Shown in pieces: positions 21,331-34,150 of a stretch of 64,000 nt of DNA. Below the pieces are notes generated by a model. It searched no databases. It had not been told where the DNA came from and saw only the letters and a program-made list of their open reading frames with translations. Position numbers and translations under genes: made by a program. The stretch is taken from contig OY740772.1 of NCBI GenBank assembly GCA_963513935.1, positions 12,246,098-12,310,097 of the forward strand, read 5' to 3'. The stretch's first letter is position 1. The number at the start of each line of letters is the position of its first letter. This stretch comes from Aphrophora alni. Lineage: Eukaryota > Arthropoda > Insecta > Hemiptera > Aphrophoridae.

Positions 21331-22039
21331 AAGATGGCGACCAACAGACTTGTTTAGCTTCTTACAGGAAAATTTGATGAAAATCGTTAAAGCCAATTTT
21401 TAGAAAATTGTGATTTTGTGTTTTTTCCTGGTAATTTTGAGTTAAAAAATAATAATAATGAAAAAAATCCGAAATATTGTCAAAATATACCCACCTATCA
21501 AATTTGATTCTAATTGTTCCATGCTTTGGAGCTGAAAAAGCACTACACATGTGACACATTGACAGAGATCATTCCTAAAACCAGGACACCTCAAAACAAA
21601 TATATCAATACAAAACTCAACACTCATCACATACTTTCTCTAGACACTTTGTAAATGAAAGAAAGTGAAAAATTACAAATGCCTATTTGTTTTGTGTAAG
21701 AAGAAATATTAAAGTATGTCTGAAAGGAGATTCAGTTCCTCTTTAGACTATAAAATCCTTGAATGTCCCAATCTAAAGCTATACTATAGTGTTATGAGTG
21801 TGCAAGGTCATTCATGGTGGCTATTAGTCAGGGCAAAAACGGGATTTATTCTGATCCAGAGTGAAACTACACGAAATGAGTTGTGTCATAGCTCATTTTA
21901 TTCATTACAGTGTCTAGATCAAAGATGTAAACTTTTTTTTTCCGGAAACTTAATAATTTGTTTATTTATTAAATATAAACAATAAGATTTATATGTCCGA
22001 TAAATTTATAAGAATTGTATGTCCGAATAAACGTAATAT

Positions 22040-22530
22040 GAAATAAGAGACAGGGTTCATAAATCGATATAATTTTTTGATTTCAATGTTATTTTTTATG
22101 TATTTGAGGTCGCTCTTTCCGATTATGATGTCAAAAAAATGTGCATCCTAGAGGGCGCCACAGGAAAAAAATAATATAAGATGCAGGTAAAGACAAATTA
22201 AAATTAAATGAAATAAGGAATTATTTTGGTCAATTCATGTCATTCTTCGATTTCAATGCCATTTTTTAAATAATCTGGTTCGCCCGTTCCGATACTGATA
22301 CCAAAATTGTGCGAATCGTAGAGAGCGCCACCAGCAAAACTATTACTATTTACAAATGGTGACAGATTAACATTATATGAAATGATGCTATTTTTTCATA
22401 AATTGATGTAATTTTTTTATGGTCTTTGGGTTACTTGTTCCGATGCTGATGTCAACAATGCCGATCTGACAGAGCACCACTGACAAAAACAATACAAAGT
22501 GAAAATGATGAGAAATCAACATAGCAAAAA
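22040..22530 (+). repeat. Three diverged tandem units of about 150-170 bp
   Basis: Three units each contain a 'gatttcaatg' or similar start, a 'ttccgat...gat' core at about 22117, 22287 and 22438, and an 'agagggcgccacaggaaaaa' type end. Unit two reads 'agagagcgccaccagcaaaa' and unit three 'agagcaccactgacaaaaac'. Divergence is high, so this is an old array or a decayed tandem MITE. Confidence 0.6.
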
Positions 22531-22737
22531 ATCAAGCATTATTTACATTAATTACTGTTTTTTTTATTTCAATGTGAAGAGAACATGAAAATTTTGAGAT
22601 TTTTCTCTTTTTGTTAAACAAAATACAGCAAAATTTAAAGCTAGAAAAAAAAATGTTGGCAAGAAAAAAGAAGATAATACTGTTAATCTGGCAATTAATC
22701 GTATTAATCGTGCAAAACCTCTCTTTCAACATTGCCT

Positions 22738-22800
22738 TATAAAAAGAAAAAGAAAAATAAAGACTTTTAGCCCTCAAATACTCTAATATTTTTAGTATTC
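22738..22800 (-). repeat. Family A fragment
   Basis: A short minus-strand piece contains 'agacttttagccctcaaata' and 'ctctaat', as in other family A copies. Confidence 0.5.
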
Positions 22801-23424
22801 TCCCGTTACACACTTTGTATATGTCAGATAAAAACACAAAAAATAGAACATTTTAAATAAAGTTAAATTAAAATAAAGAGAAGAATTAGATACCCTCTAT
22901 AGGAATCCTGTAATGAGGGTTACCTTTACTTCAAAAACAAAATGACAATAATTTTTTCAGAGATATGAAATAATATTTAATAAAATCAGTGAATTATAAA
23001 GGAATTCTACAGCAAAAATTTTCTTTTTATGTAAGCATTCTTTATAGAGCAGATGAGATAAACTGGGTTTAGTCAATTTTAAAACTATCAAATAGATAAT
23101 AATGTAGCTTGCCTTTGTGGCTCTTCCTAAAGCGTATAAATTAAACAAAGCACACAAACTGAAGGCAGAAACAATAATAAAATATTTTTAGAGAACTTGA
23201 TAAAAAATGAGGGTAGTTTTGTTAATCATTAAAGAGGAGAGTATCTATATTGTCAAAATTGAGCAGGCAAGGTTTTAAGCTTCTCAGGAACTTTGGTCGT
23301 TTAGTACATTGTTTGATATATATATACTGTTGTTTTGTTATATAATTTTGGAGCTATATAAGAAAAATAATTCATAAAACATGTCAGGCTGGGTTTCGGA
23401 ATAGGCAAATTGTGCTTAGATAAA

Positions 23425-23565
23425 TTGTGCAAATAGTGTCAGAATTGGAGAGAACAAGAGTTGTTCAAGAGAGACCTGATCAGTAAGATTGATCTGACCA
23501 AAAACTATAGTTAGGTTCCCTCAGGATTGCTACGTACTCAATATAAGTGAGCCCCTTAGGGCTGA
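23425..23565 (-). repeat. Family A fragment
   Basis: 'ggagagaacaagagttgttc', 'agagagacctgatcagtaag' and 'ggttccctcaggattgc' followed by 'tactcaatataagtgagccc' match the family A minus strand. Confidence 0.6.
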
Positions 23566-23794
23566 TATGAAACTAAATCTCCATATCCAATATGGATTAA
23601 CATTTCCATATTTAAATATGAAACAATATTTGATTAGAACTTGGTTCCACAATAACAAATAAAATCAGCTGGTCAGAAAATCTGAGACATTTGCACAAAT
23701 GTTTGATGTTTGGAATTCCTATAACTATTTTTGTTAAGTCTTTTTTTTTTATATATATATAGACACTTTTACCGAAAACCTATTTTTGGCAACA

Positions 23795-24530
23795 TTTCAT
23801 TTTTTTTTTTGTAATGAGTACATAAAGAAACAAATTACAATTACCCAGCCCCATCATACAATGTAATACAAACAGGTCCTCTAAAAATAATTCCATCTTG
23901 TACATTGTTGGAAATGTTAAGTTGTTTTGGTAGATCAAGAAACTTACCCACTAATACATAGTTTAAAGTAAGTTTGTTTAAAACAATTGTTACACATGTT
24001 TGTCTGAACCTCGTAATTGTGATGTATGGTAAGGTCTAATGGGCCTTGTAGTTGTGTATATATTAAACGGTCTCTACTCACTTTGATCATATTATATATA
24101 AAGAAGCCTCCATGAGCTACGCTCACAGCCCAGCTTGATCACACTAAAAATATATCACTTTTTATTAGAAGGTCATGGTAACAAAATTATATTTTTGACA
24201 ATAACTTCAGTTTTTATCATCGCAGAGAGGTAGGGTTGGTACTATTAAATGCAGATTTGAAATCTGCAAATTTGTATTTAATTTGATGTGTTATATGTTG
24301 ATTAACATACAAATTTGGAAAAAAGATTCTTTAAAATGGCCACCATTTTGAGATTTTAAATTTGATTTTCTAAATTTTAATAGGGTACTATAGTCCTCTA
24401 TATCAAATGTCATGTTCTTATCATAATTTTGTGGCTACTATCATCTTACATATATAAACAACAACGACGACGGCATGTAGAAAATCACTTTTTCGATTTC
24501 GTGAGGCCATGAAACATGAATATCAATTAA
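23795..24530 (+). repeat. Family B dispersed repeat, copy 1
   Basis: Landmarks in order are 'acccagccccatcatacaat', 'gttttggtagatcaag', 'ctgaacctcgtaattgtg', 'atgcagatttgaaatctgca', 'aaaatggccaccattttgag' and 'gaggccatgaaacatgaata'. The same order occurs at 38800-39260 (5' part), 43735-44830 and 50637-51325, all on the plus strand. There is no coding capacity. The origin is unknown; it is about 700 bp. Confidence 0.7.
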
Positions 24531-26480
24531 TAAACAAAAGTAAATTTTGTAAGAAGTATTTCTGAACAGATTATATTAATCTTTATTTATTTTGTTGTGT
24601 CCAATGAATTCTCCAAAAGTTTGATCAGGGATTGTTCTGGTGTACCTGTCCAAAGATATGAAAACAGTACCCCCAACATAATCATTAATGCAAACAAAGT
24701 GAGTACCTGTTTTAATATGTCCATTTGACATTTTCTTTGTATGTTTGTTATATCCAACCATTATTAAAATTAGAAATAATTGTGTATCATTTAGCAGTAA
24801 AATTACAAATGAAATGAATGGTTTAACGCTTCTAATAGTCGGGTGATGGCATTGTTAGGTAAATCTAGAGGGCCAATACAGCAAGTTTAAAGCTAGCCAC
24901 CACCTAATGCACTTTCATTATAATCGTGTGTTAGCTTCAAAATAAAATGTTAAAGCTACAAAAACAGACCCTTAAAACTTTAATAAATCCATTAACTGTT
25001 ATAAAGGATATTATATATTAGCATATGACTCAGAAAATTGTTCCTTTTTGTGCACTTGACTATTTACAACTTAACACAAACCTACTTCTAGTTCATAATG
25101 TCAAGCATGTTTGTCCACTTATGACATTAAAGCAGATTACTTTGCAACGATTAAAGAAATATATCCATACTCCAATATGGATAGATCATTTGTGACCAAT
25201 AGACCAATAGAACAGGGACAGGGACTGGAATATTCATATCTTTACTTCTATTACAATTCGGTAGGAAAACATAAAAGTAGCTTCCAAGGCAATAGTTTTT
25301 GTTTAGAACAACTTCTGTACATATCTATGACCAACCAAAATGTTGCCTTTATGGTATTTTCAAAATCAGCAATCCTAACAAATACTAAATAGTGAATTAT
25401 GTACAGAAAATTATAAAGTGTTTGCAAAGAATGGGAAAACGTGTTTGCTTCCAGTGGAATGTCTTGTCAGCTAAAATAAAATTTAAGAAAGAAACAACCT
25501 CTGAATACTGAATACAGTCTCCAAATATAAATCATGGTATGATATTGAGAAAATTTGGGAGGAGAATAGCTGTAAATCGAGAAGAGAGACAGTAGTTACA
25601 TTCAGTCTGAAGAAGGAATATGACTGTTTAGCGGCACATTTACATAGAATAAACATTCTACCCTCGGATGAATGTACATTGTGCCATGATATGAATGCAG
25701 AACCACTTGATATTATGTAATAAACTTGATGCTGAACAAAGTACATAAACAAGTAGGGTGCCAGAAGCTGATGGACTAAGGTCTGAACATTTCAAAAGAA
25801 ACAAACAAACATGTAGAAAATCCTAATTTTGACCTAAATTAGGCCAGTGAAATTAATATGATTTTAAAGCTTAGTTCTAAAAAAAATTGAGGAAAATAGT
25901 GAATTCATATTTTGTGAGATATTTCAAATTATAAATTGCAAACATATGACTGTTATCTAGTTTATTATATACTGCAATTAACAGCTGATTTTATTTATAA
26001 TATACTAATAACTGATATTTTAAAATCCAAGTAAGTTACTATTAGTCACCATATGAGACTTATTAGCCTGATAAACCTTTATTCTACTACACTTTATCTG
26101 AGACTAAGAGGGAACCCAGAAGTTATGAAAGTTTAGAAAGTTATATTTAAAGGATAAACAATTTTATTTTATTTATTTATTTTTTTTTTTTCATTTTAAC
26201 TGTAAATAAATATATAATTTAATTAATTTGCGCTTAATACACACAAGTGCTCATATGTAGGCTAACAGTTGAAACTAATGGATCAGTGTTATGGCATCAT
26301 ATGTTCTTTTAACATTTATGTAACAGCTGGTTTTATTTATTAAAGACTGATTGTAATTCTAACCCTATTACAACGTACAACTAGTTCAAACTATTTTTGG
26401 CTGGAAATCTAAATTTTAAGGAATGAAAGTGGATTGTGAACCAATACTAGAAGTGTGCTGAAGGTAATAAGGGTATCGTG
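24531..26480. other. Non-coding stretch, nothing recognised
   Basis: AT-rich sequence with only chance open frames (for example a 93-codon frame at 25111-25392 with no family resemblance). No repeat, RNA or splice context that I can support. Confidence 0.6.
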
Positions 26481-26499
26481 GTCTGACAAAGGTTGTTTC

Positions 26500-27060
26500 A
26501 AGTTAAGTGGAGCTACAACTGCATTTACTATTCACAGGATAACCCTCACAAAACCATTGAAAAATAGGTTAACCTGCTGGGGATCTCAATTTGGGTGACC
26601 TGACCTGCAACTATTTTTCACAATATTTTTGTAAGACACAGTCAATAGTAATGTGTACAAAAACATGTTGAAGAACATTGTTATCCCTCAAATTAGACAA
26701 CAACAGAGTGGCAATAATGTTATTTTACAACAGGACTTCACCCCACTCATTGTAACGCTTCTGTGCGGGAATTACTAGATCAAGAATTTCCCAGTAAATG
26801 GATTGGTTGTCTTGGTCTCAACTATTGAGTTCCACAATCACCTAATTTAACACCCATGGATTTTTCTCCTGGAGGTTTGTTAAAGAAACAATGTTTTTTG
26901 AAAGCCACTAAACAATTCATCTCTGATGTGTTTCATGAAACAGTCAATGAGATCTCTATGTGTGTAATTCTGTTTAAGAAAAACTGCAAGACTTGTGTCA
27001 ATCAATATCGGCGTTAGGTCGAACATTTATAAAGTTAAACTGTTTTCCAGATCATGTTAT
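26500..27060 (+). mobile_element. Decayed Tc1/mariner-superfamily transposase fragment
   Basis: Broken frames show HCNASVRELLDQEFPSKWIG, then a proline-rich block and SPNLTPMDF. This is the C-terminal catalytic part of DDE/D transposases of the IS630-Tc1-mariner group, whose consensus is W-I-G-R..G-P...W-P-P-R-S-P-D-L-T-P. Stops and indels mark it as dead. It abuts the LINE insertion at 27138. Confidence 0.75.
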
Positions 27061-27137
27061 TTATTTTTTACAATTGTACATAATATTTTATTAAAATTAG
27101 AATTGTAAAAATAATTAAACATTGTTACAGATTATAA

Positions 27138-28870
27138 CTTACTTCTTACTTCTTGGTACATGCATCTAGCATCAAGTAATGCCAACCGCACGGTGTCTCT
27201 CGTATACCAAACAGGCCAATTTCCAGAAGGTGGAGTTAGTCAAAATTCGTCTGAGGGTGCTATCTGGTTGTAGTCTTCTCTCTTCTCTTTAATTCGTCTC
27301 TAGCTTCGGATTTGATGGAGCACTGAAGGAGGATGTGTTCTAAAGTTTCTTCTTCTTTCTTGCATTCCAGACACAGGGGTGACTCAGCAAGCTTGAAACG
27401 GAAGAGATACGATTGTGTGACAATATGTCCCATTCTGGCTCTCGAGGCAAAGGTTGATACAGATCTATGCATATTTTTATAGATGTTAATGTCGTTTGGA
27501 GTTTTAAGAAGAGAACGAAGGTGACCTCCGGTTTGTTCAGCATTCCACTTTTCTATCCATTTATTTCTCAGAGCTTTGTGAGTTTTAGCTATGCAGCTAC
27601 TTAGAGATTGTTCTCTAGGTGGTATTGGATGTAAGTTGGAGGCTAACCTTGCAGCTCTGTCAGCTTTCTCATTCCCTTGCAGCCCACAATGTCCAGGTAC
27701 CCACTGGAAGTAGATCTCCTTATCTGAGCACAAGTTCAGTAGATGGTAAATTTCTTTTGTTCTATAATAATAGTTTGTGGGTTTATATCTTTTTATGAGC
27801 TGTAGTGCGCTTTTAGAGTCACTAAGAATACAAATCTTTTTGTTTTTTACCTCTGTGCAATGAACCACTGCTGCATTAATGGCTAAGAGCTCTGTGTCAG
27901 TGCTGGAACATGAATTTGCTGGAATGAGGAAGGATTCCTGTTTACAATCTAGGAAGTAGCTAGCTCCAGATTTTGATTCATTAGGATCTAGTGATCCATC
28001 TGTATAGATTTTATAGCATTCTTCATAACTCGACTGTATAACTTCAAGAGCCGCCGTTCTCTGCGCTAATACGTGATCCTGCTTTGATGTTAGTCCAGGA
28101 AGGTTTAAGCTGACTCTTGGTGATTGGTAACTCCATGGAGGAATGCAGTTGACAGAAGGATAAGACATTGGGGTCATGTCTGGCATGGCCGCTGTTAATA
28201 GTTTTGTTCGACAGTCAAAAGATGACTTATGATTGGTACACTGGAGACCCCGTTTATGGAAGGCATTTGATGTGTCTGCAGACTTCTGTAAAAACTTGTG
28301 CCAGATTATCTTTTGAATGTTGATTTCCAAGGGTTCAATGTTAAGTTCTATTTCCATTGCTCTCACAGGGGTTGTTTTTGGACATCCTAGGCAGATCTTT
28401 AGGGCTGAGTTTTGAATTGTATTTAATTTATTTATATGTACCTTTGCTGCAGAGCTCCATATTTCTGCTCCATACATCATTTTTGATCGGACAAAAGATA
28501 CATAAAGTTGCCTTAGCATTAGGGTGTCTGCTCCCCATGTTCTACTAGCTACAGCCTTTAGCAGATTTAATCTTCTTGTGCAGTATTCTGATAATCGTTG
28601 AATGTGGTTTTTCCACAAAAGTTTAGGATCTAGAGTGAGTCCCAGCAGTGTGGGGTTTGGGTTGTAAGAGATTTGCTTTTGTTTGCAGTAGAGTTCTGGC
28701 ATAAAGTTCTTCAGTGAATATCTTCTTGTAAAGAGGGTGCATTCTGTTTTGGTTGAAGAGATTGACATGCTCCATTTTTCTGTCCATTTATTAATAATGT
28801 CTAAGGCAATTTGCACTCGCTGTGTGGCCTGTATTGGGTTCTTATCAGAGCTCCACACTGTTATGTTGTC
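27138..28870 (-). mobile_element. 5'-truncated LINE (RT thumb plus RNase H)
   Basis: A long intact minus-strand frame encodes the end of a reverse transcriptase (DNITVWSSDK onward, KTECTLFTRR, LGLTLDPKLLWKNHI, a C-terminal R1/I-like thumb), then an RNase H domain with IYTDGSLD, TELLAINAA, LSDSKSALQL and the HCGLQGNEKADRAA motif, then a CLEC...HILLQC zinc-knuckle-like tail. The frame runs to a stop near 27260. A 14-bp direct repeat, gttacagattataa, stands at 27124-27137 and 28871-28884 and is read as the target-site duplication. The element therefore begins at the aspartates of the catalytic box, and the N-terminal 20-odd codons of the open frame (from 28936) belong to flanking DNA. The 3' end is a short AAGTAAG-type repeat, not poly(A). 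RNase H places it in the I/R1 groups of LINEs. With the endonuclease and most of the RT missing it cannot move by itself. Confidence 0.87.
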
Positions 28871-29130
28871 GTTACAGATTATAAAAAAATTACTTATTTC
28901 AACTGTTGAGCCTACATATGAGCCACTCATATACATATTTCACAAACACTTTTTGCGAAAATCATCTTTTACATAGTCTTAAACTGCAAAGAAGGAGTGT
29001 GTCTTTTAAGTGGGTTCCAAACTATGTTGCATTACTAATAAAATCTTAAAGGAGGCTACATGTTACATAAGTTGTATACAAGTCATGTATTATAAATAAA
29101 TATTGAACTTGACTTGTGAAATAATATTAA

Positions 29131-29375
29131 ATGGACAAAAACTCGAACACAAAATCTCACAAAAACGAGTTTCAACAACATAGTCACCATCCTCAGTGAT
29201 CCATGAGCTACAATTAAAAAATATATAACTCGAAACAATTTATAATTATAATAATACAAAAGTTATAGTTTTGTTATTGTAGCTTATGTATCACTGAGGA
29301 TGGCGACTTTGTCTTGAAATGCGTTTGATTAAGTAAACGTAATTTTTGTGAGATCTTGTGTTGAAGTTTTTTTCT
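29131..29375. mobile_element. Foldback MITE, compact copy
   Basis: The left arm 'gtcaccatcctcagtgatcc' plus 'atgagctacaat' and the right arm 'attgtagcttatgtatcact' plus 'gaggatggcgac' are inverted repeats; outer parts include 'cacaaaatctcacaaaaa' against 'tttttgtgagatcttgtg'. It is the same family as the arms at 19748-20425, with a loop of only about 60 bp. 29380-30105 shows nothing further. Confidence 0.75.
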
Positions 29376-30113
29376 ATCTAAGTCATGTCTTCAAAATGTA
29401 TGTCCTTAGTTAAGCAAATTTTGTACTGTGACTAGTAGTTAAAAGCTTGGTGAACAAACAGCTTTTGATTCTAATAAACATAAGGAAATCAAGAATAATT
29501 TTCAACTGTGATAATAACTCCAATGTTCTTTCTAGTTTGAAGTTGTTATAATTCCTTGCCCGAGTATATTGAGATTTTACGTCAATATAGTAGTATAACA
29601 AATGCACTGAGACCAGACAGCAGCCATACTGCATAAAATCCATTGATGGACATAACCTATCCCTGTTAAGGGCATCCCATGTTTGTGGTCTAATGAGTGA
29701 CTGAGCTTGCTTTGGAGGGTCCACTATCCAGGAAATGTGGCCAACAAGAGGTAACACAAATGGTCTTCAAATGTGAATGAATGTCTTGATCAGGAAAGAA
29801 CTGAAAACACTGTTGTTAAAAGGACGGAGTATTCCTGAACACAACCTTCTTAGGAAGACTCTAAGGTTCATAGAGCTTACTGGGGGATGTCTAGGGGTAT
29901 GCACCCTCTTATCTTAATTAGAAGCACAATAAACCCTAATGGCCAACATCCTAAAGAGTTATCCTTCAGACAGGCTTGAATATTTTTTTTCATACAAAAA
30001 ATAAAAGGGACATATATTATATTAGTTGGTAGACAGAATATTTTCATATTACAATAATGTCTTACTTTCTCACCTACCAGCTGAATTCTAGAATGGAGAC
30101 AAGCAGACCTTAA

Positions 30114-31128
30114 CCCTCCAAGTGCCGATTATTTTAGTCCTCAGTGCTAAGCTAGTTCAATGCTCTGCTCAAGGCTTTTACAGGAAATAACACACTTTTA
30201 TTTGCTGAAATATGACACATTATACATCAATATTTTCAGGAAAAACCCAGAGAACAAAATGAAATAAAATTTAAACTTGCCATTTTAAAACTGAGGTCTG
30301 CTTCAACTCATATCCGTAAAAAAAATAAATAAATAAAAAAATTCTTTTGTCTATTTAGTGACAACGTAGGTAATAACTAAATTATGATAATCCAATTTCC
30401 AATATATACAAAATGTAGCAAATTTCGTTACAAAACTAGAAATATAACATAATTAACAATTTATTTTCTTCATAATGTCAACATTGTTGTAAACATTCAT
30501 ACATACACAAACTTCAAATTCAGTAATTTCGCGCACTGTGTGACACTACATCCAACTTTTGCAAATTAGTGTGCTCTATTACTGTGTCTTTAGAAAGTAT
30601 TGGCATTTAACCTTTGAATATCATGTATTTACTATAATTAGTTATTATAAAATATGTAATACACACACAAAAAAAATTTTTTGATTCCTACATCGGCGTT
30701 ACCGCTTTCATCACTAGCAGTATCACTTTCACACAAACAGCCAAGTTCACTCATTATTATATTATGTGTAACACTACACTAAAAACACTACTGATACACT
30801 AAATAATCATAAAATAAATTGTATTTACCAAAATAATATAGACAAAAACACTAAACAACAATTCACTGCCGGGACGCAGCAGTAAACATCAAATTGTCTT
30901 TTACAGGCTTGCTAACATTGTTTTTTCTTATAACCATTGATAAAATTGTGCAAAATGAATAGAGCGTCTTTTACTCAGAGTTACTATATAAAATACATGT
31001 AGTTTGGATAAAAGTTACCGTTGGTATATCGATTTTAGCAAACCTTGTTTAATTAGATCGCGATCGCGACTTTAGCACTCTGGCGGCGGCAAAATAGATC
31101 GTAATCGCGACTCGTAGCACTTGGAGGG
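30114..31128 (-). mobile_element. Non-autonomous piggyBac-like element
   Basis: The ends CCCTCCAAGTGC and GCACTTGGAGGG are perfect 12-bp inverted repeats, each flanked by TTAA (30110-30113 and 31129-31132). TTAA targets with CCC...GGG ends are the hallmark of piggyBac. On the minus strand a start codon at 30752-30754 opens MSELGCLCESDTASDESG, the acidic kind of N-terminus piggyBac transposases have; the catalytic part is missing. Subterminal GATCGCGATCGCGAC-type motifs occur near the right end. The length is 1015 bp. Confidence 0.83.
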
Positions 31129-31504
31129 TTAAAGGAAAAATTTGTACAATATCTTCATAGGATTTCTAAGTTATTATTTCATTTTTAATCTCTTCTAAGG
31201 TAATATAGTGTCCTTAAAGGATACTATATCTGATGATATGGAGTGAAAGGCTCATGCTGGAAATTGTCCAAATCCCGATATTTATAAATGTTTACCCCAC
31301 AAGACAATACTGAACACCTCACTTCCCTCTCCAAAAAACAAGCTTATTTTTTACAACTTAGTGGTATGTATATTTAAATATTCAGATTGAGGACAAAAAT
31401 CAGAAAAAAATTCAAGTTTAATTACGTCAATGTGCCAGCTAAATACTAAAATTATATTGATAATGATATACAAGTTAGATGAAAGTTACATAAAGTTTTA
31501 TAGA

Positions 31505-32900
31505 AAATCACAGGAATCAAAATAGTATGAGAGCTGTTCGGAAATAAAGTTCTGATTCTGTCTGGCACATGGAGGAGTGGGAGGTAGAGCATCATCTTTG
31601 CACAGTTGTGTAGCCTGGCTAAGCACGAGTCAGCCAGTGCTAGTGGGAATGTCATTCAGCCTGTTGTCTTACCAATACTGTTGTTCAAAATGAATATTCT
31701 GCCATTTGCAAAGTATGCTCTCTTATGGGTTTTCTGTGGGGAAAAAAACTGTATGGCAGTAGACATTCACCGCAAACTTTGTACAGTGTATGGAATAAAC
31801 ATTGCGAGTGATAACACTGTCAAAAAATGGTGATGTTTTTTTCCAAGATCCATGATGAAGAAAGAAATAGAATACGGTACTATAAGTTTGTAACAGATAA
31901 TGTTGTTGAAAAGGGGAATGAGGAAATCCGTGTTTAAATTACCGGCGTGAAGACCTTTTCCATCAGAATCATGAACAGTTTTGTACGAACCATTAAGTGA
32001 CAAGCTAGGCTACTACAAGTTTTGTGTGCACTGTGTGTCTAAACTTCACACTGATTACCATAAAAAAAAAATGGATGGGTGTAAGGACTAACTTTCCTTT
32101 TGTACTACGAAACGGGAATTGATAATTTCCTCAGTTGTTGTGACAGGGGATGAGAATTGAGTGTCAAAAGTCAACAGGGATACAAAAATCAACCAATGGA
32201 ATGAGGCCAAACTAACTCACCGAAAAAACTTCTAAAGTGCCAGCAAACTTTTTTTAATCAAAACTTATGCCAACTGTCTTTTGAAGTGGATTTTATGGAA
32301 CAACTCAGTAGAATAAACTCTTCAGTTTCTATGACACTTTAAGGAAGCGGAGAAGAGCCATTTAGAAACAAATGGTGTAGCATGTTGAGTTCTTGTATTT
32401 TTTCCTTTTTTCTTTTTCATAACAATGCTCTTCCCCATACTGCTGCACATACACAATCCAAGGAAGTTTAAAATGGGAGTTGTTTGACCATAATCCTTAC
32501 AGTCCTAATTTGGCCTAGTGATTATCACCTTTTTCCTAACATGAACATATGATTATGGTCACAGTGGTTTGAAAACAACAAGGAGTTGAAGAACAGTGTC
32601 AAAGCATGACTTAACTCACAGGCAGCAGTGTTTTACAACAAAGATATTAAACAACTTGTTCACAGATACAAATGCCTTCAACATAACAAACAATTTTGTG
32701 GAAAAACAGGTAAGATTTGTAACTTTAATTTTTGAAAAATAATAACCATTAATTGTATTTGTGTTTTTTTTATAACAAAATTAAACTTACTACATCAAAA
32801 TGAATAAGTATACAGTATATATAAACATCAATAAAGTAACAAGTGTCAAAATTATTTATTTTATTGTCAGGTACAAACTTTCCTTGAGAAAGTTATTTAT
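31505..32900 (+). mobile_element. Decayed mariner-like element
   Basis: Pieces in order are: an N-terminal helix-turn-helix (MAVDIHRKLCTVYGINIASD then NTVKKW); the VVTGDEN catalytic start; 'NQWNEAKLTHRKNF'; a late LLHIHNPRKFK stretch where family members have HDNARPHTA; then a decayed end. Many stops break it. The probable ends are 'gttcggaaataaagttctga' and, inverted, 'tcaaggaaagtttgtacctg', which match only loosely. It is clearly dead. Confidence 0.77.
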
Positions 32901-33355
32901 TAAAAATTGTGCACATTTATTTTTAATGACTTCATTTAAAAAAAAAATCATTCAAGTTTTTTTATGACTGTTTGTTATTGTTCTTTGATACCATTATATT
33001 TAACACTCTGAAGTGCACAGTCTATTCTTAGTCAGAGTTCCTGATTGTTTTAAACAGCAGTCATTTATTAAAATATAATAAAACCTTGAAAATACATTAT
33101 TCAGCTTAGTTGCAATGAAACTTATTACTAAATTTCATAACAATTCCTGTACTACTTTGTATGTAACTACATAATAAACTCACAACATACAAAGTACTTG
33201 ATTTAAAACAGGAAATGCATCATTCGGTCCAACATAAGTAAAAAATAAAATGAAATAAATTTTTGTCAGATATTTTTACTTCTAAACTCAACGAGAGAAC
33301 AAAGACCTGATGAAAGTGAAAGAATTAGTAGTGTTACCTCTATCTCTTCCACTGA
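32901..33355. other. Non-coding stretch, nothing recognised
   Basis: AT-rich, with no coding, repeat or structural signal that I can support. Confidence 0.5.
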
Positions 33356-33359
33356 TGCT

Positions 33360-33615
33360 ATGATTTTTTTTCCTCCTTGTTATTTAAAAGTGAAAAGTCT
33401 CTTGGTCATCACTGCTTTATGAATTAAGGTAGAAAAGAGCATAAAATAAAGATATCTAGTTTTCGGATAGTCTAATAATTGTGTGTTAGGATTAAGAAAG
33501 AACAAGAGAGACCCAATAGAAAAGATTAAAGAGAGAGATCAAGACTACATGAAAAAGGGTGTAGATCTCTTTAGGTTCCATCAGTTAAAGTGAGCCTCTG
33601 AGAGTCTGATGCTAT
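33360..33615 (-). repeat. Family A dispersed repeat
   Basis: This is an almost full-length minus-strand copy, from 'cctccttgttatttaaaa' through 'ggtcatcactgctttat', 'gaacaagagagacccaatag' and 'gtgtagatctctttaggttc' to 'gtgagcctctgagag'. Confidence 0.6.
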
Positions 33616-33959
33616 GAAACATATGGACATTAGTTGAGTGGATGCAAAGTAGAAATATATTTAAAGAAACTAGGAGGGAAAATTATTTTGTCCACTATTT
33701 GTTTTTAGATGTGCTAGTTCCATACAAGTCTGTTGCAAAAAAAATTCAGCTGTTATAGGTTATGTTTGTTAGTTAATGAAGTCACAAATTTCATGGGGCA
33801 CAGCCCTCCCCAGAACTCTTCAAAATAAACACTCATTCATGACAACCTTATAAAAAGCTAGAGATATGTTTGAAAATGTTAATAAAATGAAAATCTGTTT
33901 ATGTATTTGTGTAACAACTTCTGACAATAATTGCAACTGTAGACAGTGACGGCTATTCA

Positions 33960-34150
33960 AAAATGATTCCACCAAACCATGGTGCAGTCGTCAATGGAAA
34001 CACTAAACATCCATAAGGCCAAAAAAAGTCAAAATGGTGCTGACAATTTTCTTTGATGCTCAAAGAAGGAGAGGATCAAGAGTACTTATGGAATGCCAAA
34101 ACATTAACAATGAGTAGTACTGGTATCAGTCATTCTTATTACTCTATTTT
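33960..34150 (+). mobile_element. Mariner transposase scrap
   Basis: A short segment reads QWKH*TSIRPKKVKMVLTI FFDAQ with ECQNINNE after it. It resembles the mariner segment 'W.HP.SP.PKK.....' before the second catalytic aspartate. Only about 60 codons remain. Confidence 0.55.

Noticed and set aside
25111..25392. 93-codon plus-strand frame
   Set aside because: No recognisable domain, composition typical of AT-rich non-coding sequence, no splice or promoter context.
28884..28936. N-terminal 'MYMSGSYVGSTVEISNFF' of the 558-codon minus-strand frame as part of the LINE
   Set aside because: It lies outside the 14-bp target duplication, so it is flanking DNA fused in frame by chance.
29410..29757. 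115-codon minus-strand frame
   Set aside because: No conserved motif and no support beyond length.
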